From Forficula auricularia (lineage: Eukaryota > Arthropoda > Insecta > Dermaptera > Forficulidae): a DNA stretch of 64,000 bases. Location of the stretch: assembly GCA_024734495.1 (NCBI GenBank), contig JALMQS010000075.1, forward strand, positions 4,510,832-4,574,831, given 5' to 3'. Below are positions 1-12,200 of this stretch, piece after piece. Below the pieces are notes generated by a model that saw only the letters and a list, made by a program, of their open reading frames with translations, made no database searches and had not been told where the DNA came from. The translations under genes and the position numbers were made by a program. Positions within the stretch are counted from its first letter, which is position 1; each line of letters starts with the position of its first letter.

Positions 1-183
1 TAACAATGAGTTATTGTATAGGAATGTATAGTGTAATAAATATATGTAATATGTATATGTATGTATAGTGTAATAGTAATATAGTGTATAATGTATGTAT
101 AATTATTATAGCCGTTATTTCCCCTGTTTACGCCTCACCGCTTCACTTGCGACTATACATTCCTATACAATAGCTCATTGTTA
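1..183. mobile_element. Small TIR element (MITE-like)
   Basis: Bases 1-32 and 152-183 are inverted repeats of each other with a single mismatch (both ends read TAACAATGAG or its complement). The ~120-bp core is AT-rich, with repeated TATGTATAGTGTAATA-like runs and no coding potential. The left end coincides with the window edge, so the true element may extend further left and no target duplication can be judged. Confidence 0.6.
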
Positions 184-297
184 CAATGTCCTGTACCTAC
201 GTTTGTACCATGAATTCGGGACCACCCGGTAGAGAAAGAAGTTTAGACCTAGAATCATGTCCTATTCCTAATCCTATAACAATTTATTCCGTATTAT
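184..297. other. Unassigned spacer
   Basis: No gene, repeat or signal recognised. It lies between the terminal MITE and the first degenerate satellite monomer. Confidence 0.4.
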
Positions 298-934
298 CTT
301 AAATCCTTATTCCTTCGAAACCGAAATGTTTCGCGAGTATATTTTTAATTGTTCGCGAGTTTAAGTGTGTACATCTGGGGTCAGAGTATTCCATGTTCCA
401 GCAGCGAGACGTTGGCTATTAAAATAAGATATCTTTATAATAATCTATTCTTATAATAAAGTAAGTAATAAATAGTCTAAAATTTTCAAGTAATTTTTTC
501 GAGTTTTTCACAAAAAAGATCAAACAAAATAAATAAATAATAAAAAAAGAAAATTAAAACTTTAAGTTTAAAATCAATTTGTCTAAATAAATGATATATT
601 TTTAATATAATTTTATTGCGAATATTTGTATAAAGAATACTTTAAATTCACTATATTATTTTACTAATAATATCTTTTATCTATTTTCAGGTACGTGCTC
701 GTATTACTAATATTAATCGATCCAGATCGCAGGTCGAAACACGAGACGTTGGCTGTTAAGGAAATATATCTATTTATTAGTCTATATTACTTTAAATTCA
801 CTAAATTATTTTACTAATAATATCTTTTATCTATTTTCAGGTAAGTGGTCGTCCTACTAATATGAACATTTACTAGATTAAGTATTTGATATTCTTATCT
901 CCTGGAAAATCAAATACATAATCTTTTTAGCCTT
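298..934 (+). repeat. Degenerate edge monomers of the 313-bp satellite
   Basis: These bases contain at least two diverged or shortened copies of the satellite that fills 4895-17660. Recognisable landmarks are TTTCGCGAGTATATTTTTAATTG near 333, GACGTTGGCTATTAAAA near 409, GACGTTGGCTGTTAAGG near 746, and two polypyrimidine-CAG|GT junctions, at about 690 (GTACGT) and 841 (GTAAGT). Greater divergence than in the main array is typical of satellite edges. The copia element at 935 interrupts the last monomer in its TTTTTAGCCTT stretch. Confidence 0.75.
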
Positions 935-1195
935 TGTTAAGAGGTATAAAAGGTGTGGATAGCGGAATATCACAATGATAGATAATTTTATATATAAAAT
1001 ATATAAAGCAATTTATTGAGGTTGCACATATTACAATATAATAGAATAGTACATGAGGAAAAAGTAATATATAGTATGTTACATTGACTCGAGTAGAAAG
1101 ACGAAAGGTGAGTAATAAGTTAAGTTAATATAGTCAACACCTGAGTGGCGCTGATGTCATATCGGAGGTGCCAATATTGTACATATATTTTAACA
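935..1195 (-). repeat. 3' LTR of the copia element
   Basis: 261 bp bounded by the inverted 5-bp ends TGTTA/TAACA, as usual for LTRs. Read on the minus strand it contains an AATAAA at about the last quarter (complement near 1010), a plausible polyadenylation signal. The outer flank (…TTTTTAGCCTT) is the satellite monomer at its A/T-rich middle. The partner LTR is lost in the gap, so divergence and age cannot be estimated. Confidence 0.85.
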
Positions 1196-1243
1196 CACCC
1201 CCTCAACCGAAAAAAATAGTATTCAAAAAAAGATTTTATTTCT

Positions 1244-1477
1244 TCATTTTTTCATCCCAATCCTCTTGATGCAAATTTCTTGCTTTGCCTTGGAAAGTGG
1301 TTTGGTTAAGAAGTCGGCCGGCATTTCATCTGACCTTAAATATTCCAATTTAATTTTATCATCTTCAATTAACCCTCTAATAAAATGATATCTGATATCA
1401 ATGTGTTTGGTTCTGTTGTGAAATGTTTTGTTTTCCGCAACAAACTTGGCACTTTGATTATCATTGAAGATTTTCAC
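1244..1477 (-). pseudogene. copia RNase H, C-terminal fragment
   Basis: The 77-codon frame carries the end of the copia polyprotein. It has the NDNQSAKFVAEN segment and the H-R-TKHIDIRYHFIR motif typical of the end of Ty1/copia RNase H, then LRSDEMPADFLTKPL, the conserved copia terminus. It is separated from the upstream RNase H part by a frameshift in about 1477-1600; the intervening nucleotides still encode the usual acidic (E) core of RNase H in another frame. It ends about 50 bp before the LTR, as expected. Confidence 0.85.
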
Positions 1478-1505
1478 TGGGTTTGTCCCGACAAGTCAAT
1501 TTCTT

Positions 1506-2339
1506 TTAAAAAATTTTGGAGGTAGATGGCTTCTCTTGAAGCTTCTCCCATCGCAATGTATTCAGCTTCAGTGCTTGAGAGGGCCACAATGCTCCAAGTA
1601 TAAAAGCATATCCACTGAAGGACTTCCTATCTATTGGACAATTTCCCCAATCTGCATCCGCGTATCCATGTAAAGGGGTGGCTGTTTTCTGAAATTTGAG
1701 TCCAAGTGACTTTGTCCCCTGAAGATACCTTAGGATTCTTTTTGCGGCCTTAAAATGCTCTTCTGTGTAGCAATTATTGAACTGACTTAAATAGTTCACT
1801 GCAAAACTGATATCAGGTCTTGTACACACTGATAAATAATTCAATGATCCTATTAATGACTGATAAGGATATTTTTTTAAATCATTTTCATTAATTTTTG
1901 ATTTATTTAATTTAAGATTTGGTTCCATGGGAGTGAAACTTGGTTTACAATTTTCCATATTAAATTTCTTTAAGATTTCTTCAATATAATTAGTTTGATT
2001 CAAATTTAAAATATTTTTATTTTTATTGTATTCAAACTTAATTCCTAAGAAATAATTAATGTTTCCCATATCTTTCATTTTAAAATCATTAGACAAATCC
2101 TTTTTTAGATTATTTATTTCATTTTGATTTGAACCAATTACTATCAAATCGTCTACATAAACTATTACAATTAAAATATTTTTATCATTTCTTTTAAAAT
2201 AAATACAAGGATCATTATTCGTTGGAGACATATTTAGGTCCTTCAATTTTTTATCTAATTTCTTATACCACTGGCGTCCCGACTGCTTAAGTCCATACAA
2301 CGCCTTTTTTAGTTTAAGGAGTAGTTTTCCCATTTTCAA
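1506..2339 (-). pseudogene. copia reverse transcriptase / RNase H segment
   Basis: The frame opens in the middle of RT with KKALYGLKQSGRQWY, followed by IVYVDDLIVIG (the YVDD catalytic pair), the YQSLIGSLNYLSVCTRPDI region and GYADADWG, the first acidic residue of RNase H. The last ~28 residues are out of frame relative to copia, so the reading frame breaks near 1590. It overlaps the upstream frame by 26 bp at 2314-2339, which indicates a one-base shift rather than a natural second start. Replication enzyme of the element; inactive as assembled. Confidence 0.88.
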
Positions 2340-4848
2340 AATCTTTTAGCATTTTTTTGGCGGTATTTTTAATCTCGCCTGTTTCATTTTTAATTAAATC
2401 AGTTAAAATTTCAGAGAAGTTGGTTGGACTCTCCATGAAAATATTTTCATCCAAATCGCCATTCAAATAGGCAGTTTCAACATCAAGTTGTTGAATGAAC
2501 AGATTATTTTCAACAGCCATTGCCATTAAAGTTCTGATGGTATTTAATCTAGCTACTGGTGAAAAAGTCTCAAAGTAATCAATAGCATACCTTTGGTTGT
2601 ATCCTTTGGCAACTAACCTTGCCTTTTTAATTGGATGATTATTATTAATTTTATTAGTTAAAACAAAGCGGCAACCAATAACATTTTGATCATTTGATTT
2701 CTCCATCATCTTCCAGGTATTGTTTTTTAACAGTGCTGAGCATTCCTTGCGTATAGCTGCCTTCCAGTCATCTGCATCAGTACCTAAAAGAGCATCATTT
2801 AGAGAAATTTCAGTGTTAAAACTATAATTAGGATTAAAAGAATTTTCTTCTTTATCTAGATGAGAATTTTGAATTTCTTCTTCTTCTAATTGATTTGATT
2901 CTTCATCTGATTCTTCTTGTAATTGATCTGACCCTTGATCCAATTCTTCAACTTCTGATTCTTGTTGAAATTGATCTTCCTCTTCAACTTCTGATTCTTG
3001 TTGAAATTGATCTTCCTCTTCAACTTCTGATTCTTCTTGGAATACTTGTTTATTTTGGTGATAAACCTTTTTGGGTCTTCCCTTTTTTCCTGTTTTTATC
3101 AATTTAGGTCTTCCTCGACCTTTTTGAATATTCGATTCAATTTGAGAGTCATTTGATTTATCATTCTCAACAAAAATTATACTATTGTTTTTATTATTAT
3201 TTTCAAATATTAAATCTTCATAATTAGAATTGTTATTATTAGTATTAAATTCTGAATTATTATTATTGCTTTGTATTTCATTAATAAATTTGATATCTCT
3301 AGTTACATATAATTTTTTATTTTTCATATTGTAAACTCTATAAGCTTTACTTTCTTCAGAATAGCCCACAAATATGGCTTCTTCTGATCTAGGCTCAAAT
3401 TTTCCCTTATAATTTTTATTTAAAACATATACCTTGCTTCCAAACGTTCTCAAATGTGATACATTAAAGGTTTTATTAGTCCATAAATTGTATGGTATTT
3501 GCTTATTCAAGGCTGATGAAGGACTTCTATTTCTTAAATAACATGCAGTTAAAATTGCTTCTGCCCAGAATGAGGGTGGTACCTTAGATTGTATTAGCAT
3601 ACACCTAGCCATGTCCAGTAATGTTCTGTTCATCCTCTCAGATAAACCATTTTGAGCTGGTGTATTTGGAACTGTTAATCTTCTTTTAATTCCAGCATTT
3701 TTTAGAAAATTATTAAAATCATTATTTATATATTCAGTTCCGTTATCAGATTGTAAAAATTTAATTTTTTTATTTGTTAAATTTTCAACATAATTTTTAT
3801 ATTCTTTAAAATGTTCTAAAGCTTGATTTTTTGTTTTTAAAAATCTTACTTCACACCACCTAGTTGATTCATCAATAAAAGTTATGAAATATTTTGAACC
3901 TCCATTTGATTCTGTTTTGAAAGGTCCACAAATATCTGTGTGAATTATTTCTAGTAATTCTTTATTTTCTGAAAAAGTCTTTTTAAAAGGAGTTTGACAC
4001 ATTTTCCCTTTAATACATATTTCACAATCAGGTAACTCATTTTTTAAATCATTTGAGTTAATTCCATAAACTTGATCAGATTGAGCTAAAGCTTTTAAAT
4101 CTTTTTCATTTAAATGACCGTATCTTTGATGCCAAATTTCTAATTTTGATATTTTATTTTCGTCTGAATAGCTAGAATTTTCTTGTAATTCTTTAACATA
4201 ATATAATCCGTTTAATTCTTTTTTAGCTGTAATTATTACTTTATTTTCTTTTGTTATTAAGGCTTTTTCCTTTTTAAATATTACGTCATACCCATAATCG
4301 GTAATTGCTCCGACGGATAATAAATTTGTTTTTAGTTCTGGAACATGAAGAGTATTTAGTAACTTGAAGTTACCTTCATTAAGTTTAATTTCAACTGTTC
4401 CCTTACCTTCAATTTTTGTTTTAGTATTATTAGCTAAAATCAAATCATTAAATTTAGAATTATTTATATTCATTAGACGTTCTTTATCAGATATCATGTG
4501 TGAAGAACTGCCTGAGTCTAAACACCATGTATTATTATCATTTGCTATTTGAAATGCTAACATATTAGATTTATATTTATTTTTGGATTTATAAGGGCAA
4601 AGGGGTAATTTGTGTCCTTCCCTTCCACAGCCAAAACAAATAATTTTATTGTTTTTATTATTAGAATATTTCTTAAAATTAGATTTATTATCATAATTAT
4701 TTTTAAATTTATTAAAATTCTTTTTATATCTATCTTTTATAAGATATGAACTTTGGTCATCTTTTTGATTATTTTTCCTACTTTGAAATTCTTCTAATAT
4801 TTTAATTTTTAATATTTCTAAAGATGGCAATTCATCTCGAGTTTCGAT
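2314..4848 (-). pseudogene. copia gag end, protease, integrase and RT start
   Basis: From the gap edge downstream, the frame shows a basic N-rich gag tail; a zinc knuckle with CX2CX4HX4C spacing (CFGCGREGHKLPLC); the protease signature WCLDSGSSSHM; the pre-integrase H/H/C/C zinc-binding segment (HQRYGHL ... CEICIKGK); the integrase core, with D in HTDICGPF, D in QSDNGTEY and E in NGLSERMN; then, after an acidic linker, the RT fingers (FSPVARLNTIRTLMA, QLDVETAYLNGDL). The linker contains three near-identical 13-residue acidic repeats (about 2940-3035). It terminates at 2314 through a frameshift into the next RT segment. The apparent N-terminus beyond the Ns is satellite sequence, not coding. 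Confidence 0.92.
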
Positions 4849-4894
4849 NNNNNNNNNNNNNNNNNNNNNNNNNNNNNNNNNNNNNNNNNNNNNN
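4849..4894. other. Assembly gap (46 N)
   Basis: A run of N at the point where copia gag should continue. Left of it is copia, right of it is satellite (matching the monomer from ATCTCGAAGTGAATCGCG on, with extra errors). The missing piece therefore includes the start of gag, the leader and the 5' LTR, so the real gap is much larger than 46 bases. Confidence 0.97.
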
Positions 4895-7800
4895 ATCTCA
4901 GCGAATTCATGAGGTGCATATTTTTTATTGTGCAAGGAGTGTCAGAGTGTTTCTGCGGGGTCAGAATTTGCAGGTCGAAACACTAGACGTTGGCTGTTAA
5001 GGCATTATTTCTATTTAATAGTCTATAATATTATTTTAAATTCACTAAATTATTTTACTAATAATTTCTTTTTTTTTTTCTATTTCCAGGTAGGTGGTCG
5101 TCCTACTAATATTAACATTTACTAGATTAAGTATTTGATATTCTTATGTCGAAAATCAAATTTTAATCTTAGCCTTTTATCCATTTTTCCGTAAATTCCT
5201 TACTCTTTCCATCTAGAAGTGAATCGCGAGTATTTTTTATTGTGCGCGAGTGTCAGAGTGTTCCTGGTGTCAGAATCGCAGGTCGAAACACTAGACGTTG
5301 GCTGTTAAGGTAATATTTCTATTTAATAGTCTATAATATTACTTTAAATTCACTAAATTATTTACTAATAATTTGCGTTTTTTTCATTTCCAGGTAGGTG
5401 GTCGTCCTACTAATATTAACATTTACTAGATTAAGTATTTGATATTCTTATGTCGAAAATCAAATTCTTAATCTTTTAGCCTTTATCCATTTTTCCTGTA
5501 AATTCCTTACTCTTTCCATCTCGAAGTGAATCGCGAGTATATTTTTTATTGTGCGCGAGTGTCAGAGTGTTCTCGCGGGGTCAGCATCGCAGGTTGAAAC
5601 ACGAGACGTTGGCTGTTAAGGTACTACAACTATTTAATACTCTATATTACTTTAAATTCACTAAATTATTTTACTAATAATTTTTTTTCTATTTCCAGGT
5701 AAGTGCTCGTCCTACTAATATTAACATTTACTAGATTAAGTATTTGATTTTCTTATGCCCTGGAAAATCAAATTCTTAATCTTTTTAGCCTTTTATCCAT
5801 TTTCCCGTAAATTCCTTACTCTTTCCATCTTGAAGTGAATCCCGAGTATATTTTTTATTGTGCGCGTGCGTCAGAGTGTTCCTGCGGGTCAGCATCGCAG
5901 GTCGAAACACTAGGCGTTGGCTGTTAAGGTAATATTTCTATTTAATAGTCTATAATATTACTTTAAATTCACTAAATTATTTTACTAACAATTTGTTTTT
6001 TTCTATTTCCAGGTAGGTGGTCGTCCTACTAATATTAATATTTACTAGATTAAGTATTTGATATTCTTATGTCGAAAATCAAATTTTTAATCTTTTTAGC
6101 TTTTTATCCATTTTCCCGTAAATTCCTCACTCTTTTCCATCTCGAAGTGAATCGCGAGTATATTTTTTATTGTGCGCGAGTGTGAGTGTTACTGTGGGGT
6201 CAGTATCGCAGGTCGAAACACGCAGATGCTTGGGTGTTATGTACTATATCTATTTAATACTCTATATTACTTTAAATTCACTAAATTATTTTACTAATAA
6301 TTTCTTTTTTTTTTTATTTCCAGGTAAGTGCTCGTCCTACTAATATTAACATTTACTAGATTAAGTATTTGATTTTCTTAAAGTTCTGGAAAATCAAATT
6401 CTTAATCTTTTTAGCCTTTTATCCATTTTCCCGTAAATTCCTTACTCTTTCCATCTCGAAGTGAATCGCGAGTATATTTTTTATTGTGCGCGAGTGTCAG
6501 AGTGTTCCTGCGGGGTCAGCATCGCAGGTCGAAACACTAGACGTTGGCTGTTAAGGTAATATTTCTATTTAATAGTCTATAATATTACTTTAAATTCACT
6601 AAATTATTTTACTAATAATTTCTTTTTTTCTATTTCCAGGTAGGTGGTCGTCCTACTAATATTAACATTTACTAGATTAAGTATTTGATATTCTTATGTC
6701 GTGGAAAATCAAATTCTTAATCTTTTTAGCCTTTTATCCATTTTCCCGTAAATTCCTTACTCTTTCCATCTCGAAGTGAATCGCGAGTATATTTTTTATT
6801 GTGCGCGAGTGTCAGAGTGTTACTGTGGGGTCAGCATCGCAGGTCGAAACACGAGACGTTGGCTGTTAAGGTACTATATCTATTTAATACTCTATATTAC
6901 TTTAAATTCACTAAATTATTTTACTAATAATTTCTTTTTTTCTATTTCCAGGTAAGTGCTCGTCCTACTAATATTAACATTTACTAGATTAAGTATTTGA
7001 TTTTCTTATGCCCTGGAAAATCAAATTCTTAATCTTTTTAGCCTTTTATCCATTTTCCCGTAAATTCCTTACTCTTTCCATCTCGAAGTGAATCGCGAGT
7101 ATATTTTTTATTGTGCGCGAGTGTCAGAGTGTTACTGTGGGGTCAGCATCGCAGGTTTAAACACGAGACGTTGGCTGTTAAGGTAATATTTCTATTTAAT
7201 AGTCTATAATATTACTTTAAATTCACTAAATTATTTTACTAATAATTTCTTTTTTTTCTATTTCCAGGTAAGTGCTGGTCCTACTAATATTAACATTTAC
7301 TAGATTAAGTATTTGATTTTCTTATGCCCTGGAAAATCAAATTCTTAATCTTTTTAGCCTTTTATCCATTTTCCCGTAAATTCCTTACTCTTTCCATCTC
7401 GAAGTGAATCGCGAGTATATTTTTTATTGTGCCCGAGTGTCAGAGTGTTACTGTGGGGTCAGCATCGCAGGTCGAAACACGAGACGTTGGCTTTTAAGGT
7501 ACTATATCTATTTAATACTCTATTTTACTTTAAAATCACTAAATTATTTTACTAATAATTTCTTTTTTTTCTATTTCCAGGTAAGTGCTCGTCCTACTAA
7601 TATTAACATTTACTAGATTAAGTATTTGATTTTCTTATGCCCTGGAAAATCAAATTCTTAATCTTTTTAGCCTTTTATCCATTTTCCCGTAAATTCCTTA
7701 CTCTTTCCATCTCGAAGTGAATCGCGAGTATATTTTTTATTGTGCGCGAGTGTCAGAGTGTTACTGTGGGGTCAGCATCGCAGGTTTAAACACGAGACGT

Positions 7801-9069
7801 TGGCTGTTAAGGTAATATTTCTATTTAATAGTCTATAATATTACTTTAAATTCACTAAATTATTTTACTAATAATTTCTTTTTTTTCTATTTCCAGGTAA
7901 GTGCTGGTCCTACTAATATTAACATTTACTAGATTAAGTATTTGATTTTCTTATGCCCTGGAAAATCAAATTCTTAATCTTTTTAGCCTTTTATCCATTT
8001 TCCCGTAAATTCCTTACTGTTTCCATCTAGAAGTGAATCGCGAGTATATTTTTTATTGTGCCCGAGTGTCAGAGTGTTACTGTGGGGTCAGCATCGCAGG
8101 TCGAAACACGAGACGTTGGCTGTTAAGGTACTATATCTATTTAATACTCTATATTTACTTTAAAATCACTAAATTATTTTACTAATAATTTCTTTTTTCC
8201 TATTTCCAGGTAAGTGCTCGTCCTACTAATATTAACATTTACTAGATTAAGTATTTGATTTTCTTATGCCCTGGAAAATCAAATTCTTAATCTTTTTAGC
8301 CTTTTATCCATTTTCCCGTAAATTCCTTACTCTTTCCATCTCGAAGTGAATCGCGAGTATATTTTTTATTGTGCGCGAGTGTCAGAGTGTTCCTGTGGGG
8401 TCAGCATCGCAGGTCGAAACACGAGACGTTGGCTGTTAAGGTAATATTTCTATTTAATAGTCTATAATATTACTTTAAATTCACTAAATTATTTTACTAA
8501 TAATTTCTTTTTTTCTATTTCCAGGTAAGTGCTCGTCCTACTAATATTAACATTTACTAGATTAAGTATTTGATTTTCTTATGCCCTGGAAAATCAAATT
8601 CTTAATCTTTTAGCCTTTTATCCATTTTCCCGTAAATTCCTTACTCTTTCCATCTCGAAGTGAATCGCGAGTATATTTTTTATTGTGCGCGAGTGTCAGA
8701 GTGTTACTGTGGGGTCAGCATCGCAGGTCGAAACACTAGACGTTGGCTGTTAAGGTAATATTTCTATTTAATAGTCTATAATATTACTTTAAATTCACTA
8801 AATTATTTTACTAATAATTTCTTTTTTTCTATTTCCAGGTAGGTGGTCGTCCTACTAATATTAACATTTACTAGATTAAGTATTTGATATTCTTATGTCC
8901 TGGAAAATCAAATTCTTAATCTTTTTAGCCTTTTATCCATTTTCCCGTAAATTCCTTACTCTTTCCATCTCGAAGTGAATCGCGAGTATATTTTTTATTG
9001 TGCGCGAGTGTCAGAGTGTTACTGTGGGGTCAGCATCGCAGGTCGAAACACGAGACGTTGGCTGTTAAG

Positions 9070-9156
9070 GTACTATATCTATTTAATACTCTATATTACT
9101 TTAAATTCACTAAATTATTTTACTAATAATTTCTTTTTTTCTATTTCCAGGTAAGT
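9070..9156 (+). promoter_or_regulatory. Intron-like block with ratchet-type junction (representative)
   Basis: One representative of the signal found in nearly every monomer. A donor-like TTAAG|GTACTA opens at 9070, a branch-point-like TACTAAT lies at 9121-9127, a pyrimidine tract with CAG ends at 9150, and GTAAGT (the strongest 5' splice consensus) starts at 9151 with no exon between. Known recursive-splice sites in Drosophila have this (Y)n-CAG|GTAAGT form. By eye 24 of 41 junctions to the right of copia read GTAAGT and 17 read GTAGGT. Whether the array is transcribed or spliced cannot be told from sequence. Confidence 0.45.
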
Positions 9157-9193
9157 GCTCGTCCTACTAATATTAACATTTACTAGATTAAGT

Positions 9194-9225
9194 ATTTGAT
9201 TTTCTTATGCCCTGGAAAATCAAAT
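9194..9225 (+). repeat. 11-bp hairpin inside type A monomers (representative)
   Basis: ATTTGATTTTC at 9194-9204 is perfectly complementary to GAAAATCAAAT at 9215-9225 around a 10-base loop. Type A monomers keep the perfect stem; type B monomers read ATTTGATATTC on the left side, giving one mismatch. Function unknown. Confidence 0.6.
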
Positions 9226-12200
9226 TCTTAATCTTTTTAGCCTTTTATCCATTTTCCCGTAAATTCCTTACTCTTTCCATCTCGAAGTGAATCGCGAGTA
9301 TATTTTTTATTGTGCGCGAGTGTCAGAGTGTTCCTGTGGGGTCAGCATCGCAGGTCGAAACACGAGACGTTGGCTGTTAAGGTAATATTTCTATTTAATA
9401 GTCTATAATATTACTTTAAATTCACTAAATTATTTTACTAATAATTTCTTTTTTTTCTATTTCCAGGTAGGTGGTCGTCCTACTAATATTAACATTTACT
9501 AGATTAAGTATTTGATTTTCTTATGTCCTGGAAAATCAAATTCTTAATCTTTTTAGCCTTTTATCCATTTTCCCGTAAATTCCTCACTCTTTCCATCTCG
9601 AAGTGAATCGCGAGTATATTTTTATTGTGCGCGAGTGTCAGAGTGTTACTCGATGGGGTCAGCATCGCAGGTCGAAACACGAGACGTTGGCTGTTAAGGT
9701 ACTATATCTATTTAATACTCTATATTACTTTAAATTCACTAAATTATTTTACTAATAATTTCTTTTTTTCTATTTCCAGGTAAGTGCTCGTCCTACTAAT
9801 ATTAACATTTACTAGATTAAGTATTTGATTTTCTTATGCCCTGGAAAATCAAATTCTTAATCTTTTTAGCCTTTTATCCATTTTCCCGTAAATTCCTTAC
9901 TCTTTCCATCTCGAAGTGAATCGCGAGTATATTTTTTATTGTGCGCGAGTGTCAGAGTGTTACTGTGGGGTCAGCATCGCAGGTTTAAACACGAGACGTT
10001 GGCTGTTAAGGTAATATTTCTATTTAATAGTCTATAATATTACTTTAAATTCACTAAATTATTTTACTAATAATTTCTTTTTTTCTATTTCCAGGTAAGT
10101 GCTCGTCCTACTAATATTAACATTTACTAGATTAAGTATTTGATTTTCTTATGCCCTGGAAAATCAAATTCTTAATCTTTTTAGCCTTTTATCCATTTTC
10201 CCGTAAATTCCTTACTCTTTCCATCTCGAAGTGAATCGCGAGTATATTTTTTATTGTGCGCGAGTGTCAGAGTGTTCCTGCGGGGTCAGCATCGCAGGTC
10301 GAAACACTAGACGTTGGCTGTTAAGGTAATATTTCTATTTAATAGTCTATAATATTACTTTAAATTCACTAAATTATTTTACTAATAATTTCTTTTTTTC
10401 TATTTCCAGGTAGGTGGTCGTCCTACTAATATTAACATTTACTAGATTAAGTATTTGATATTCTTATGTCGTGGAAAATCAAATTCTTAATCTTTTTAGC
10501 CTTTTATCCATTTTCCCGTAAATTCCTTACTCTTTCCATCTCGAAGTGAATCGCGAGTATATTTTTTATTGTGCGCGAGTGTCAGAGTGTTACTGTGGGG
10601 TCAGCATCGCAGGTCGAAACACGAGACGTTGGCTGTTAAGGTACTATATCTATTTAATACTCTATATTACTTTAAATTCACTAAATTATTTTACTAATAA
10701 TTTCTTTTTTTCTATTTCCAGGTAAGTGCTCGTCCTACTAATATTAACATTTACTAGATTAAGTATTTGATTTTCTTATGCCCTGGAAAATCAAATTCTT
10801 AATCTTTTTAGCCTTTTATCCATTTTCCCGTAAATTCCTTACTCTTTCCATCTCGAAGTGAATCGCGAGTATATTTTTTATTGTGCGCGAGTGTCAGAGT
10901 GTTCCTGTGGGGTCAGCATCGCAGGTCGAAACACGAGACGTTGGCTGTTAAGGTAATATTTCTATTTAATAGTCTATAATATTACTTTAAATTCACTAAA
11001 TTATTTTACTAATAATTTCTTTTTTTCTATTTCCAGGTAGGTGGTCGTCCTACTAATATTAACATTTACTAGATTAAGTATTTGATATTCTTATGTCGTG
11101 GAAAATCAAATTCTTAATCTTTTTAGCCTTTTATCCATTTTCCCGTAAATTCCTTACTCTTTCCATCTCGAAGTGAATCGCGAGTATATTTTTTATTGTG
11201 CGCGAGTGTCAGAGTGTTCCTGTGGGGTCAGCATCGCAGGTCGAAACACGAGACGTTGGCTGTTAAGGTACTATATCTATTTAATAGTCTATAATATTAC
11301 TTTAAATTCACTAAATTATTTTACTAATAATTTCTTTTTTTCTATTTCCAGGTAAGTGCTCGTCCTACTAATATTAACATTTACTAGATTAAGTATTTGA
11401 TTTTCTTATGCCCTGGAAAATCAAATTCTTAATCTTTTAACCTTTTATCCATTTTCCCGTAAATTCCTTACTCTTTCCATCTCGAAGTGAATCGCGAGTA
11501 TATTTTTTATTGTGCGCGAGTGTCAGAGTGTTACTGTGGGGTCAGCATCGCAGGTCGAAACACGAGACGTTGGCTGTTAAGGTACTATATCTATTTAATA
11601 CTCTATATAACTTTAAATTCACTAAATTATTTTACTAATAATTTCTTTTTTTTCTATTTCCAGGTAAGTGCTCGTCCTACTAATATTAACATTTACTAGA
11701 TTAAGTATTTGATTTTCTTATGCCCTGGAAAATCAAATTCTTAATCTTTTTAGCCTTTTATCCATTTTCCCGTAAATTCCTTACTCTTTCCATCTCGAAG
11801 TGAATCGCGAGTATATTTTTTATTGTGCGCGAGTGTCAGAGTGTTACTGTGGGGTCAGCATCGCAGGTCGAAACACGAGACGTTGGCTGTTAAGGTAATA
11901 TTTCTATTTAATAGTCTATAATATTACTTTTAATTCACTAAATTATTTTACTAATAATTTCTTTTTTTTCTATTTCCAGGTAGGTGGTCGTCCTACTAAT
12001 ATTAACATTTACTAGATTAAGTATTTGATATTCTTATGTCCTGGAAAATCAAATTCTTAATCTTTTTAGCCTTTTATCCATTTTCCCGTAAATTCCTTAC
12101 TCTTTCCATCTCGAAGTGAATCGCGAGTATATTTTTTATTGTGCGCGAGTGTCAGAGTGTTACTGTGGGGTCAGCATCGCAGGTCGAAACACGAGACGTT

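Larger units (their letters stand above)
935..4848 (-). mobile_element. Ty1/copia LTR retrotransposon, 5' part missing
   Basis: A minus-strand copia element inserted in the satellite. One LTR (the element's 3' LTR, 935-1195) is complete with TGTTA...TAACA ends, and next to it lies a purine tract (complement of 1196-1212) that suits plus-strand priming. The pol gene shows the copia order: zinc knuckle, protease, integrase, RT, RNase H. The gag start and the 5' LTR are not present, because the sequence runs into an assembly gap at 4849 and satellite resumes after it. Two or three frameshifts make it non-functional as assembled. The class is certain; the lineage within copia is not. Confidence 0.93.

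Noticed and set aside
4895..4935. Protein start MHNKKYAPHEF of the copia frame
   Set aside because: These codons lie right of the gap in satellite DNA; the continuous frame is created by translating through N.
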